This document shows, piece after piece, positions 1-12,433 of a DNA stretch of 64,000 nucleotides (its first letter is position 1; every line of letters begins with the position of its first letter). The stretch lies in the NCBI GenBank assembly GCA_025526935.1, contig JAHLKD010000002.1:599001-663000 (forward strand), written 5' to 3'. Position numbers and translations under genes: made by a program. This DNA is from Cladochytrium replicatum. Taxonomy: Eukaryota; Chytridiomycota; Chytridiomycetes; Cladochytriales; Cladochytriaceae. The notes beneath the pieces are model-generated. The model had not been told where the DNA came from. It worked only from the letters and a program-made list of their open reading frames with translations, and made no database searches.

Positions 1-1299
1 TGTTCGACCACGTGGGTGATATGGAAGCGCTTTGTCACGGCTTCCCAGATCTCTCCACGGAGACCGTTTCCAATCGCTACGCGAAGGGGAGAAAATTTGG
101 GGGTACCTTCATCCGGATGCGGAGGCTGGGCGTGGAGGTAACGCCAGAGCTCACCGATGTAAACGGTCGCGACACACTTATTTAGGTGTGGGGCTGATCA
201 GCATCTTTGATCGCAACCATTTAACTCAAATACCTGATGTTCGCGAACATCCTTGAAAAAGTTGGAGGCGGAAAACTTCTCCCTGAGAATGATCTCGTTT
301 CCGAGAAGGTAACATGGTGCTACTGCGACAACACCACCATTGCTTGATAAACAAACTTAGATGGCGTCTTTTCAAGGAGCGAAAGATAATATACCCGTGA
401 TATAGTGGTAATGTAATGTAGTAGCGATCTCCTTGTTTCAATCCAGACGGTTCAGCCCAGGTCACCGCAGCGCCGACGAATCTCCGATGGGAGAACTTTG
501 CCGCTTTTGAAGGACCAGTTGTTCCGGATGTGAAGATGTAATAGAGAGGATCTCGTTCCCCGATATTGTCACGGACAGATCCGTCGAGTCGCGAGGTCGG
601 CATGTCTGCTATGGCGCTATCCAGAGAGTTTGATCCTTCCCAGCCATTCAGAGTTCCATCAAAAGACCAAATGTTGAACGAATCCAACGAAGCACCAGGA
701 GGAAGCTGAATGGCTTCCCAGTTGGATCTTTTACTGGACGAGACAATGATTACGCGTGCTCCCGAGGTCGCCACGGCATGCCCGAGAAGAGATGCTTTCA
801 AGTTTGTGTTGATCAGCGCGATGGTCACACCAACTTTGGCGAGTCCCATCGTTATTGCCAGAAACTCGGGTCGGTTCTCCATGAGCAGAGCGGCCTACGC
901 AAAATAAATCAGACGCCGACAGAGAAATTTCCATGCGAACGAACCACATCGCCTTGTTTAAGAGCCACTCGAGGCGATATAGCCCAATGAGCGATGCGGT
1001 TTGCCGCTTCGTCGAGTTCTCTGAAGGTATACTTTGTGGGATGATCGACAGCAGCAACAGCTGGTTGCTCAGGGTGGCTAATTATATGGATGAGTTAAAA
1101 AAGAAACATGCAGTTAAGGATGGATTTACCTATCAACACAGAACTCGAAAAAATCTGCAGCAGTTTTGTTCGCATTTGCATTTCTGAGTGTGTTAATCCA
1201 GCTCTGTTTCGCATTCTGTATGCGTGTGTATTCTTTCTGGTAGAATTCGTCTGGAGCCGACAAATCGTAGACAAAGTGATTGCGGTTGAACGGGTGCAT
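1..1299 (-). CDS. Fatty acid transport protein / very-long-chain acyl-CoA synthetase (FATP/FAT1 type), 3' end outside the window
   Basis: An adenylate-forming enzyme that activates long or very long fatty acids to acyl-CoA and couples this to uptake at membranes. Reading leftwards, the protein starts MHPFNRNHFVYD at 1299 and continues through VDHPTKYTFRELDEAA, MENRPEFLAITMGLAKVG, the AMP-binding signature YIFTSGTTGPSK and LPLYHGY, then VYIGELWRYL and RVAIGNGLRG near the left edge. These blocks are in family order. Introns with GT-AG ends are inferred near 1080-1130 and 893-959 and at two places left of 450. The C-terminal part, including the FATP motif, lies beyond position 1. The start is the first Met in frame with the conserved N-terminal exon; an extra upstream exon cannot be excluded. 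Identity as FATP rather than 4-coumarate ligase rests on the ENRPEF and YIGELWRYL blocks. Confidence 0.85.
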
Positions 1300-1523
1300 C
1301 GCGAAACTCGAAGAAGACCAGAACGCACGTGACTACACACTTTGTTTCTCCGAGTCCATCATGAATTTCTCCGCACTTGCGATGAAAGCTCACAAAATTT
1401 GACGCTCTGCACATGACATCTAGTCATATGATTCCATGCCACAATCTCCAAACTCACGTGCCCAAACAACCCTACGCCGTTCCCACCCTCCATTGCACCA
1501 TTTGTTTGCATCACCATCGCATC

Positions 1524-2870
1524 ATGGCCTCTGAACTGTCTCTGCCAAAGCGCACTACCTCGTTACGCCAGTCTCCAGACTCTCTCAAAGTCACCGCTGA
1601 GCATGCATCAAGCTCCTCCGGCTTCCCTGCATTGTCCACCTTGCTCTCGCCTGTCCTGCAACTCGGTTTCTCAGCAAACAGCTCTTCCGGACGCGGTGTA
1701 CGACAGCGCTCTAGCGTCATTTCTTTGACTAAAAAGAACAGTGAAGTGCTCGTGGAAGCTGCTGCCGAAGGAGGAGTCAACGCTGTTCAGTATATGCTTA
1801 AGAATGGAGCTGATCCCACATTCGTCCAACCATGGAAGGAATCTGCCGACACTATTTGGGCTTCTCTTGGACTAACTTCGACAGCCATTGCCTCGCTACC
1901 GTACTCCAGTCTTCCTGTGGCCTGTCTCCACGGACACATTGAAGTTGTTCGAACACTCCTTCCACACATTTTGAAAGAGCGTGCACCTGAAAATTCTGCC
2001 TTGGACAAGCTCCCAGAAAGCATCCAATTTCTTCTTTCTGCGTCGGTGTTCATGTCGACTGTAGCCGAACGATCCGACATTTTGCAACTGCTTTTCAACG
2101 AGTCAGAGAAGCTCGTTTCAGCGGCCACTTTGATCGAGCTTGGAGCCGTGGCTGATCTTAATCCGGTTAAGTGGGCTGCGAAGATGAACGCTGAAATTCT
2201 TGACGTGCTCCTCTGCCGGTCAGGATTTGGTCTTTCCGAATCAATCATCAACGCCGCCCTGATTGAGGCTAGCTCATCAGGAAACTCTCGTGGAGTCGAA
2301 CTTTTAACTCTTCGTGGTGCTAACCCGAGATTTTCAGAGTACGCAAGCATGATTGCAGCAGTTCGCGGCGAAAAGTGGGAGGTTTTGCGGAGCCTGATTG
2401 ATCATTGCGAACTGCACCGGGTGGAGTCTCCAATCCCTGAAAAACTAAGTCAGAAGGGTTCGTCAATTGAATCCGCTCAGTTGAAGCCGATTACCAGTAT
2501 TACTCCTGAGGTGGCGAACCCCAGAGTGGCTGACTCAGAGCCGGTTGGAATTGATGCGAATCGCAACGTGCTCCCTTCTCATACCCGAGAATCAATCTCA
2601 CTGTCACCGATGATCGAACCTTCCATCACTGCGCGTCACCTGTACCCACCATATCCCGCCTTCTCGCTGACCCCGATGCATTTTGATAATGACATTGTTA
2701 ACCGGACGGAACCCTCTGAGGATGACCAAGAAGACAGTCACCTTTCAATCCTCGGAGACAGCACAAATGATTCTCTTTGCTTCACGCCCACCGACATCGG
2801 CTCGATCCCCAACAGTCCATATTTAGTGGGTGAAGATCACTCCGAAACCGATGACTTCACAGTTCTTTGA
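1524..2870 (+). CDS. Ankyrin-repeat-like protein, hypothetical
   Basis: An intronless frame of about 448 residues. Residues from about 70 to 300 hold helix-pair repeats with ankyrin-like spacing, for example LVEAAAEGGVNAVQYMLKNG, ACLHGHIEVVRTLLPHIL and NSRGVELLTLRGANPRF. The repeats are diverged, so the domain call is moderate. The N-terminus is Ser-rich, and the C-terminal 170 residues are Ser/Pro/Glu-rich and probably disordered. The frame stays open back to an ATG at 1413, but the Met at 1524 (MASELSLPKR) begins more typical sequence and is preferred. The gene is head-to-head with the FATP gene across about 220 bp, so both may share a promoter region. The function is not known; ankyrin repeats usually bind protein partners. 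Confidence 0.7.
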   Translation: MASELSLPKRTTSLRQSPDSLKVTAEHASSSSGFPALSTLLSPVLQLGFSANSSSGRGVRQRSSVISLTKKNSEVLVEAAAEGGVNAVQYMLKNGADPTFVQPWKESADTIWASLGLTSTAIASLPYSSLPVACLHGHIEVVRTLLPHILKERAPENSALDKLPESIQFLLSASVFMSTVAERSDILQLLFNESEKLVSAATLIELGAVADLNPVKWAAKMNAEILDVLLCRSGFGLSESIINAALIEASSSGNSRGVELLTLRGANPRFSEYASMIAAVRGEKWEVLRSLIDHCELHRVESPIPEKLSQKGSSIESAQLKPITSITPEVANPRVADSEPVGIDANRNVLPSHTRESISLSPMIEPSITARHLYPPYPAFSLTPMHFDNDIVNRTEPSEDDQEDSHLSILGDSTNDSLCFTPTDIGSIPNSPYLVGEDHSETDDFTVL

Positions 2871-3889
2871 TGGATCATACGGGTTTCTCTCTCGCGTGTA
2901 GGTTTTCAATCGTTCTCTATCTATACTGTCGACTCAGTTCATATCAGTTCTAGTATTTTTCTAAAAGAATAGACAATATCCATCAAAACACGCTTCCAGT
3001 ATCATAAACGGGAATGCCGAGCTTTGAATAAGCACTAGAATCTCGCAAAAACAAAATCAAACGAAAAATTCAACAACGTATCGCATCGTCCTCCCTCGTC
3101 ATCCATGATTTCTGTGTGGCAGAGCAGCCGTGCAAGGAAGGTAGGTTGGCGTACACCAACGAACCAAACAAACAAATGCCATTTTAGGGTAGTCCCCTGC
3201 CAAATACATTCCGTGGGAGTTGTCGAATTAACAACCATGATCTTTGACTTTGACATGAGCCAACATCGCAAACACCCAGACGATAGGCGAAGAAAAGTGC
3301 CGTATGCGATCGTAAGTTGACAAAAACCGTCCAGCGAGAAGAAGTGATGTGATCATATGATGGGATGTTGCGGGTTTGGAAATGTTGGTTAGGAAATGTT
3401 GGTGAGGAACGTAGGTTACTTAGAGGGATTCCTTCAGGAGGCATGTAGGAACGGGGGGGATTCCAAGAAACTCCCTCCAAAACTGGGCTTAGCTTGTCAT
3501 AACGCTCTCGCCACAAATTATCCTAATCCTTTTGGCACAGCGGCTTGGCGACCAGCTGCGATCTCTCACTGATCAAAAGCATTTTCCAATTTTTTTCACT
3601 TGATTGCAACTCATTACACTCCAAGAGCGCCAAACGCACGTCCTGCCTAACAGCATCGTTGGCGGACCCCGTTTCTTTCTTCATTGTTACAATGTCACGT
3701 CACGCTTCCAAGCCACCAACCTCCCACCTTCCCACCCTTTTGTGTGTGGTTGACTGACCACAAGAGATCTTGCTGGCACGGACTTGGAAGTTCCACCCGG
3801 TGGCCTAAAATGTATGGACCGCAGTGTAATTTACAGCTTTTAGCCTTCAGATTTGACCATTTACCATCCGCTGCCAGATATCAGACATC
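2871..3889. other. Intergenic region upstream of alpha-actinin
   Basis: About 1 kb between the ankyrin-like gene and alpha-actinin. It holds only short overlapping frames on both strands with no recognisable protein. It presumably contains the 3' end of the upstream gene and the promoter and 5' UTR of alpha-actinin. I see no tRNA or convincing repeat. Confidence 0.5.
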
Positions 3890-6800
3890 ATGGCCTACAA
3901 CGCCAACTTCGTGCCAAGCAAGGCGTCACAGGTACACTGATTGTATCAACGATCAGGATGGGTTAATTAGCATCCGTTACAGCAACAAGTCGACGACCAA
4001 TCGCGTCTCATGGAGCGAACATGGGAGAGCATGCAGAAGAAAAGTGAGGAGTCTAGCATTTCCACTGAGCTACTAGTTTATCCCTTCATCCTCATAATTA
4101 CTCGTAGCCTTTACAAACTGGGTCAACACAAAGCTTGCGACCAAGAACATTGCCCCGATCACCGTCATTGATCGTGAGCTAGAAACCGGAGAGCATCTTA
4201 TCCAGCTCCTCGGTATGGCTTCGGATTTTTTGATTTAACTTCTATGTAGCTGAACCGGGATAATGCTTCCAGAGATCATCGGTGATGAGTCGTTGGGGAG
4301 GTATAACAAGAATCCAAAGATGCGTATCCAGAAGGTCGAAAATCTCAACAAAGCGTTGGAGTTTATTCGACGTCGTGGAGTAAATCTTACCAACATCGGT
4401 GCTGAGGTTTGTCCAGAACGACTTAGAGTATTGTTTGTGGCTGAAATCTAAATATGTAATCACAGGATATTGTCGACTCAAATTCAAAGCTAATTCTCGG
4501 ACTTATCTGGACAATTATTCTACGTTTCACGATTGCCGATATCAGGTTGGACCTATTTGGTTCATCGCCTCGTTTGTAACCTTCTTGTAGTGAGGAAGGG
4601 TTGACAGCGAAAGAAGGACTCTTGCTTTGGTGTCAGCGCAGGACCGCCCCTTACGTTTCGGACTTCTTCATCAAAGATTTTACCTTCAGCTGGACGGATG
4701 GGCTCGCACTGTACGTTCGTTTTGACTTGATTCTCGCTCCATTTCTAAAATGCATCTCGTAGTTGCGGATTGATCCACCGACACCGCCCTGGTAGTTCTA
4801 CTTCTCTCAAGGTCAATTGATTAAAAGCTGAAACGATACATTTATTCTATTGATAAGATCTGTTGGATTACTGGAGTTTGGACAAGGTACAGGTCAAATT
4901 TCCGCTTCTGCTTGGTGACTGCTGAGATATATTTCAATATTCAGAGCAGGAAGCGTGAGAACACTCAACTCGCAATGGACGTCGCTGAAAAGTACCTGGG
5001 GATTCCCAAGCTTTTCGGTGTCGAGGACTTGGTGGATGTCATCAAGGTAGGATAAGATCCTTCACTCGTTCAATATATTGCTCACATGCCTAAAAGCCTG
5101 ACGAACGATCTGTGATGACCTACGTCGCACAATATTTCCATGCGTTCTCTGCTCTCGGTAAGATCATGCTATATCCTTCGTTGAAATGGTCTAAACTTAT
5201 TTTGGCGACGATTAGACAAAGTTGGGACAGCTGGTCGACGTGTTGGGCAGTTCGGGCAGGTGATGCAGCAAGTTTGGGAGATGGAGCACGACTACGAACG
5301 TCGGGTGCAAGCAATGATCGTTAATATTCAGCGAATCCAAGCAACATGGAGCCAGAGCCGTTTCAGCAATTACCCCGACGCGAAACGTCAATTGACTGAG
5401 TTTGATTTATACAAAAACACCACTAAGAGGGGATGGGTTGCAGAGAAGCGCGATCTTGACACGGTTAGTGGGTTATTCTCGAGGGGGGAGATCTGGAACT
5501 AAACGGACCATTTTTAGCTTCTTAGCAACATCCAAACTAAGCTGAAGACCTACAACTTGCATCTGTACAGCCCTCCACAGGGTTTGACACCTAAGGTGCT
5601 GTTTGTTATTTTTGACGGTCTCGATTTGCGCTTATTATTTTTTCTTCATTAGGACCTTGAAAGGCACTGGGAGAGCTTGCTTCGAACAGAGGCGGAGCGC
5701 AAACGGAGCATCTCCGCGTACATCAGGGAGTAAGTCCAACCCTTGTGATTTCCGGCGCTATAGGTTCTGATGGATGGACACTAGGATCAAGGAGGTTTTG
5801 CGCACAAAGTTTGCACAGGCGGCCAACAGATTCCAGGAAGAGCTGAACCACATTTCTCTTGCGTTGGTGGCATTGGATGGTGATCTGAACGTCAGTGCGA
5901 TCCAAAAGGCTCCGGTTAATGTTTAGTGACTCTCCTTGGCTCGACAGACACAACTGCAAGTTGTCCAAGGATTGATCTACAAGCTTGAGCCGCTGAAAGC
6001 AGAATTGCAGCGTATCGATCAGCTGAACTCGGAGTGCAACGAGGCGAACATCGAAGGTACTCGATCATTCCTTAAATATAGAGCCTTTTATGTGACATAT
6101 TTCTCTCTTGCGTTCTTTGACATTTGCAGACAACGAGTATGTTTTACCAGCCCGAACATGGAACAGAGTGTTCACTCACATTTTTTGTCGCAGATACACG
6201 ATCTATTCAGTGGATGACTTGGTCTTTGACCTTGGTGTGCTTTCCCAGACACTGTCCAAGAAGGCGGCGTTCATCGAAAATCAGCGTGTCGCACGTGGTA
6301 TGACCAACGTAACCCCACAGCAGCTTGAGGAGTACACTGAGGTTCGTCGCAGTATTTTCTTCCCTTAATCTTTTGGGCTAAAAGTTGGACATCATCACTC
6401 AAATTAGACGTTCAGACACTTTGACCGGGTAGGTTTCTCTTTCTTGAAGATCGGTCTTTAGAATGGCAGTTGACTAGAATTATAGGATAACAAGAACGTT
6501 CTTTCAAAGGAGGAATTCAAAGCAGCTCTCCAAGCCGAGGGAACTTCTTACACGGTATATATCGTTCCCAAGTTTATCGCTTGGCTTTTACTCACAAAAT
6601 CGTGTAATTCTAGGACCAAGAGTTTGATCGCACCTTCAAAGAAGCTGCCAAGGGCTCTAGCGAAATCAGCTTTGAGAAGGTATTCCATAGTTACTCAAAA
6701 GCGTTTGCTGAAGCAATGAACTACCTCGCTTCCAGTTCATTGCGTTTATGCGTTCGATCGATGAGGACAAGACTACGCCAGAGCAGCTAAAAATTTCATT

Positions 6801-7003
6801 CCGAACTCTGGCCAACGACAAGGTGAGTCTGGGACTTACATTGAGCTCACAACAGCGATCTGATGTGTATCCAGGCATTCATCACCGAGAACGACCTGCA
6901 TGCCGGTGGTCTTGCATCAAACGTTGTCGACTACCTCAAGGCAGCCATGCCTAAGACTGAGAATGGTTTCGACTACAATGAGTACCTCAAACAGGTGTTC
7001 TAA
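3890..7003 (+). CDS. Alpha-actinin, actin cross-linking protein
   Basis: Cross-links actin filaments at the cortex and in the cytokinetic ring. Many short introns interrupt it. The start is [11 protein letters not shown] at 3890. The first calponin-homology domain follows ([10 protein letters not shown], then [16 protein letters not shown]). A second CH domain holds [31 protein letters not shown] and [20 protein letters not shown] central helical rod is about one to two spectrin repeats long, as in fungal alpha-actinins rather than the four of animals. A C-terminal EF-hand region has a canonical loop, DRDKNNVLSKEE, then a degenerate second hand ([11 protein letters not shown]). The protein ends in YNEYLKQVF with a stop at 7001-7003. 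All parts connect through ordinary splice sites, and no frame break is needed. Confidence 0.93.
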
Positions 7004-7107
7004 AACGATCTTGCTGTTCGAATTGTCGAGCGACCACATAATCTTTCGGATAATCTAATTGTTTTCTCAAGTAATAAAATATACAAAAAAGTGCTTTTGA
7101 CCCATAA

Positions 7108-8189
7108 TCAATAAAGGCGTTCCTCCAAAATTTCCTGCCCCAACTTCGGCATTTTCTTCCTTTGAAATCCAGAGCTGGTGGAATGTTCCAAGCGAAGCCA
7201 AGATCGAACCACCAATCCAAGGACCAAATCTGCGCTCGTTTGCACCGCCAGCCAACTTGATCTTGCCCTATCGACGCATGATGGATTCATGTGAGCATCT
7301 GCCTTTCAGGGCTAATCCGACATGTACTGCGGCACAACAACTATTCACATATCCCTGAGCATCGCGAGGGTCTGCGCGGACAGGAAGTCGCCAGCGATCT
7401 CCTGCTTATGAATTCCCTTTTTCAAGACATTTCCGTTGAAAACGGGCACAGCGCTGGTTATCCCACAGCCGGAATCCAGAACCCGTGCGGATGGACCTCC
7501 GTGATGCAAACATGAATAGAATCGCTTGAATCTGCTTTAATCTAATGTTTAAAGGTCAACTTACGCAGACAGGACGGTACTGCGAGCAAGATACAGTGCA
7601 AGTACCGTGTGCTGTACAAACATAATCTCGGCTAGCTTCTCACCGATCTCCTTTGTATTCCATGATGGTTCCGCGAGAAGCACGGTTGATCCGAGGATTG
7701 TAACCGAAGGCGAGCATTGAACGAGTTTTCCAAAATGTCCGAAGGTATATCGAAATCGTCAACTGCAAATAGAACCGGGCAGGTCGGACATGGTATCCAA
7801 ATTAAACTTTAAGACGTACTGTTGCCGTGTGAGTATGGGCTTTTCAACTCAAAGTTGGCTCCAGCGATAAATCTCAGTTTCACCAACAAATCCGTTCAGT
7901 TGCTTCTTTGCGGGTGCTGGAGATGACGCAGACGTGGAATCAACGTCCATAGGAGTTGGATCAGAAGAACTCGAAGCATCTACGATCTTATCTACTACTG
8001 TGTTATAACCCACGTGGGAGGGAAACACTGCAGGTGGAGTGTCCTCTCCGGCATAGCCGATCCGCGTTGATGAGGATCCGATGTCAAACACCAAGGCAGC
8101 AACCTCATCTTATAGCGCAATAGCGGAAGATTCAATGAGTGCAAGAGCTGATTCGGATTTCGCTTACTTTCCGCATCTACAAGTGACAT
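7108..8189 (-). pseudogene. Broken, internally deleted copy of actin-related protein Arp4 (BAF53/ACTL6 family)
   Basis: Arp4 is a nuclear actin-related subunit of NuA4, SWR1 and INO80 complexes. The copy reads leftwards from 8189: MSLVDAENEV joins across a short intron to the actin fold start [18 protein letters not shown]. Further blocks are [50 protein letters not shown] and [18 protein letters not shown]. Three faults are visible. The segment between the KQEIAGDFLSAQTL block and KIKLAGG lacks roughly 130-150 residues of the actin fold. The segment after the N-terminal insert is also short. The expected C-terminus [10 protein letters not shown] with its stop at 7108 is one base out of frame with [10 protein letters not shown] normal Arp4 is about 430-490 residues; this could encode only part of one. 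Pseudogene is the best reading; a sequence collapse is the alternative. Confidence 0.7.
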
Positions 8190-8502
8190 TACAGAGGCAA
8201 CCGTCTCACCACCAGTCGAAGAAACTTCTACGAAAACTTTATAGCCAGAAAGCGAAAAAGAGTCGAATTCTATTTTGTCATTTTGTGTGATGCGGTTGTA
8301 GGATTCGCAATCGCTGTACAACGGTACGAACGCGCAGAACGGGAGGAGGAAGGGAAGAACGGTGCGGCGATGCTGAATTTGGGTATTGCGTTTGGGGTTG
8401 TTGCAAGTTCTGTATCTTGGATATTTGTAAATTTGTTGCTCGGTGATTTCCGTAATTTCCGTAAACGTCCGAAAGCTGCGCTTGAAACATCATCTGTAAA
8501 CA
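8190..8502. promoter_or_regulatory. Divergent intergenic region between the Arp4 copy and the AEC transporter
   Basis: About 310 bp separating two genes that point away from each other. By position it should carry both promoters. No specific element could be identified by eye. Confidence 0.35.
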
Positions 8503-10103
8503 ATGAGCGAGCTACAGGGAGCGTCAATGGCAGTTTTGGAAGTGTGTATTCCCATACTTGTCGTGATTGCCGGCGGCGTTCTATGCTCTTGGTCCGGACT
8601 ACTGCCTCCAAAGAAAGATGGGGCGCTTCATTGGCTCAACAAGTTTGTTTACTACCTTGGTCTTCCCGCGATGCTTTTCAACGGTCTCGCACCGGAAGAC
8701 CTGTTCACAATCGATTACAGTTTCGCACTGTCATATCTCGCGGTTCGATCTGGAGGCATGCTGAATTTTATTTAGTTCTTCTTTGAGTTTTCTCTTAACG
8801 CTCCATACAGTCGCCTTGTTTGTTGGAATCTACCTAGTTGTGGGCATGCAGCTGAAGCTGATCTCAAAAGTGGATCCTCTGGGGCAGTTCCTGGGCATCT
8901 GGATTAACACAACATGGTATATCTTTCTCTCAAATGTCCGGGAATTTTTTTGGCTCATTCAGTTGGTCGTAAGGGTCAACTTGTTCATCTTTGGTGTTCC
9001 CATTCTGAGTGCTTTCATGGACGCAGAGAAAGCGTTGCAGTACAATGTGCTCGCTGCATTCTCGTCTTTTGGATTCCAATGGCCGGTAATGATCTTTCTC
9101 TTTGAATTACGAAAAGTTCTCAGGGAGCGTTCGGATGGCCCACAACAAGCATTGATTACCCACCGCGACGGAAGCACAGCCCAAATGCCAGAGTCGATTG
9201 CTCTTGGTGAGATAGGCAGCACAACCAGCGAGTCTCATACAGGTGCATCAATTCGAGGTAGGATCGAAAAAAAGCTATTGAGCTATTCAATTGAATATGA
9301 CTGTGTTTCGAGCACGTCGGATTGCGGCCGGCTTTCGGTCCATTCGCAATATCAGCAGTAAATCAGAAGTAAGAACGATTGCGATTAAGATCGGGAGGGC
9401 GCTCATTACTAACCCGACCATCGTGAGTTGCCCGAAACTATCGTGTTCTAGCATACAGCTCATCAACGTGTTCAGATTTCGTGCTTGCTTGCTGTGATAT
9501 ACTCTCTGGCTATAACTTCTCATGTTCTTGCTTCATCTACTGTGAAATTCCCAAAACCACTTGCAAGTTTGGTCACCTGGTTGGCAAACACAGTCACGCC
9601 GCTGTCCACATTCTGCATTGGATTGTTCATGTATACCAACACTCGTATCCTCTGCAGCAACTCACCTCCTTTTCATCTTCATCAGGTTCGCATCTTGGAA
9701 AGCAATCTCGAAGAGATGGAAAGTCGGACTTGGCTTGGTCCTTCTCAAAAACACTTGTGTACCACTCTTCGCCATACTGCTCTCAAAGTGGTTCGGGTAA
9801 GAATCACTCTCAATCAGATAAATGATCGTAAAAGTTTTGATGTTTCACTCAGTCTGCAAGGTGAAAGTGCACAAGCTCTTGTGTTGATGACTGGAATGCC
9901 GATGGCGTTGGGAACCTTTCCGATCTTCCAAACATACAATACTGGGGAAGAAGTGGCAGCGACAACAGTGATCATGGTAAAAATTGAGAAACTTTTCCCT
10001 TGATTCCTTGGGTCAATATCTCTCCCACTTTAAGGGTACGCTACTGATGATGCCGACTGCAATTGCATGGAATGCCATGCTTGGTGCTCTTAATGTAATG
10101 TAG
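8503..10103 (+). CDS. Auxin efflux carrier (AEC/PIN-like) family membrane transporter
   Basis: A multi-pass transporter of the AEC family, found in the ER or plasma membrane of fungi; substrates are mostly unknown. The N-terminal helix block is VLEVCIPILVVIAGG, then LHWLNKFVYYLGLPAMLF, matching the first two AEC helices with the typical N...LP pair. Later blocks are ALFVGIYLVVGMQL, FGFQWPVMIFLFELRKV, KIGRALITNPTI, VIYSLAITSHVL, FCIGLFMYTNT and LVLLKNTCVPLFAILL. It ends with MTGMPMALGTFPIFQTY and LLMMPTAIAWNAML, the conserved last helices, and a stop at 10101-10103. Several introns are needed. The junction near 8740-8815 could not be resolved with matching phase, so a one-base error there is possible. 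A second, damaged copy lies at 20.6-22.3 kb on the other strand. Confidence 0.82.
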
Positions 10104-10365
10104 AGCACCGATGTACACTTAGGCAGTTTACTGTTGTCTTGTATCTATTTGTGAAAAACTTTTAGGATTTCCATAATGATTCAAGGAACAATTTGACCCA
10201 AACTGCAAACCGACGAGGAGCCCACTAAATCTTGCACGTGCGGCAGAACGATAGCCACACTTTTGCAATCCGAGTTCTTTGTGGAAGCATTCTTAGGTTT
10301 AATTCCCGGAAGGCCCTTGAGAATTCATCCTCGTACATGTACGAAGCCAGAGGGAATCTATACGC

Positions 10366-11052
10366 TCAAGTTGTTATGCAGATACACAGGTGCGGGTTGT
10401 CAGGAAAGGTTTGTGCCAGCCAATTCTTCGTAAGCCAAAGGCAGAACACCAGCAAATGCAAAGCTTGCATACTTTTAGGGTTAGTTAGCAGTATTTGATC
10501 AAATTGGGCATCAAAGCGCCTGACTATCTTGCTGGCCGGAGCTGGTAACTCCACGAATACCTCGCTGCGTTCCTTTGTCTTCCCAGGCCTCCGTCCTCTC
10601 TGTCCAGCTGGCGACACCACAGTTCCATTTGCAGATACCGATGTGCTAGTCACCGAAACCAACTCCACAAGATGTACGCCAGTGTAAGCGAGTGGGTTAT
10701 CCGCGTAGCGCGTTCGCTCCGATTTGGAGATAACCTGTGATCGATGACAGAACTCAACTCGCCTCGCTGTTGCTTCTCCCGTGGGTTTGGATAGCAGCGC
10801 GTGGATAGCGCGGATCAGCATCTTCTCTGATCGCCAGTCTGATCTGAGAAGGACTCTCTGGCCTCATCCAAGCATACAACTTGAGCCGCTAGCTTCTGGA
10901 TGAGAGTGATTTAGATTTTCTTGCGAGAACTGAGCTGTCAAAACTGGGTGAAGCGAGCTCCATGTGCACCACATTAGCCTGATTGAAATCCTATTAAGAA
11001 CGCCTTCTCGTCCGATCAAGAATATCCTCGTGACGAGCGGTGCGGGCTTCAT
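10366..11052 (-). CDS. Hypothetical protein, unrecognised
   Basis: A coding-looking stretch of about 150 codons starts near 10821 (MLIRAIHALLSKPTGEA) and includes ARRVEFCHRSQVISKSERTR, a Thr/Ser-rich linker, GQRGRRPGKTKERSE and KIVRRFDAQFDQILLTNP. An upstream exon from a Met at 11052 (MKPAPLVTRIFLIG) may belong to it, but no joining splice was proven. The true end may be an intron near 10500 rather than the stop at 10366. No family was recognised. The 5' end faces the CAF1 gene across about 130 bp. Confidence 0.4.
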
Positions 11053-11185
11053 GCGAGCGAAATGAAAACCCCGAATCTCTTTCCCACAGTTCTCAGACGG
11101 GGATAAAAGCGGGTTGCGTGATGGGCAGGGCTAATAAGCCACAACCAATTGTCACGTGCCAAAACAAACCGTTGTGTTTGTTGAT

Positions 11186-12331
11186 ATGTTGATCCGCGAT
11201 GTATGGAGCTCGAACTTGGAGGCGGAGTTCGAGGTCTTACGTGATCTAGTGGAGACGTATCCATACATCTCAATGGTAACCTGATATTCAAAGTAGCATT
11301 TGAACGATATTTGTTGTCAAAATTCCAAACTGACAATCTGTGCAATTTTCGTTTGCTTCTAGGACACGGAGTTTCCAGGAGTCGTAGCAAAACCGATCGG
11401 AAACTTTCGCACGTCAGCAGACTATCATTATCAGACCCTCCGCTGCAATGTCGACTTGTTAAAGATCATACAGCTGGGCATCAGCTTTGCGGATGACAAG
11501 GGAAACCTGCCTCCAGGAGTTTCGACTTGGCAGTTCAACTTTAAATTCAACCTGAGGTGGGGAGGTTAATCGAAATTTTTTTCCTATGGTGGGAAACTTA
11601 TGATTGGTTTCATTGAGTCTAGGGACGACATGTACGCTCAGGACTCTATCGAACTGCTCACAAAATCCGGGATTGATTTCAAAAAGCACGAGGAGTTCGG
11701 AATTGATGTTGAGCACTTTGGGGAGCTTCTCATCAGCTCTGGGTTTGTGCTGCTCGAGGACGTGAGATGGGTTTCGTTCCACAGGTATAGTTACTTGCGA
11801 CTAGTGTCGGGCACGGCTTTTGATGTTGATATCTTAGCTACTACGATTTTGGCTACCTGCTCAAGATTCTCACATGCCAACCACTACCTCAAGAAGAGTC
11901 GGAATTCTTTGAACTCTTGAAGATCTACTTCCCGTGCATATACGATATCAAGTTTCTGATGAAGAGTTGCAAAAATCTGAAGGGCGGTTTGCAGGACATT
12001 GCTGATGATCTTCAGGTACATATTTGGACAGTGGGTTTTGCGATATTGTGATTGACCGGCTGCGATTGTGCAGATCGAACGAGTCGGGCCACAACATCAG
12101 GCGGGAAGCGACAGTCTTCTCACCTGCAAGACGTTCTTTAAGATGCGACAGGTATATTTCGAAGATCATATTGATGACGAGAAGTTCCTGGGATGCCTAT
12201 ACGGTAATCTAGCAACATATGCAATGAATCAGATGACTGACGGTATTCTTCCACTCCCCAATTATCGATCGCTCCCGTGTATTGTTCTGGCGCAATATCG
12301 CAAACCAAATTCGGAATATGGACAAAAATGA
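11186..12331 (+). CDS. CAF1: CCR4-NOT complex deadenylase CAF1/POP2
   Basis: A DEDD-type 3'-5' exonuclease that shortens mRNA poly(A) tails as part of CCR4-NOT. The start is MLIRDVWSSNLEAEFEVLRD. All catalytic blocks are present in order: YISMDTEFPG (Asp and Glu), IIQLGISFADDKGNLP, SFHSYYDFGYLLKIL (third acid), SCKNLKGGLQDIADDL, and RVGPQHQAGSDSLLT (fourth acid). It ends after FFKMRQVYF and KFLGCLYG with a short C-terminal tail. Short introns separate the blocks. The last exon, from about 12205 to the stop at 12329-12331, is not conserved in the family; an intron there could change the last residues. The start could lie further upstream if another exon exists, but length and content fit the family. 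Confidence 0.92.
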
Positions 12332-12433
12332 TAAACATGTGCATGGCCCAACAGGACTCTCCTCTTCCTTCGCATAAACACAATAAAAATATAGTCCAGT
12401 TGAGAACCAGAAACACACAAAATCATGTCAAAA

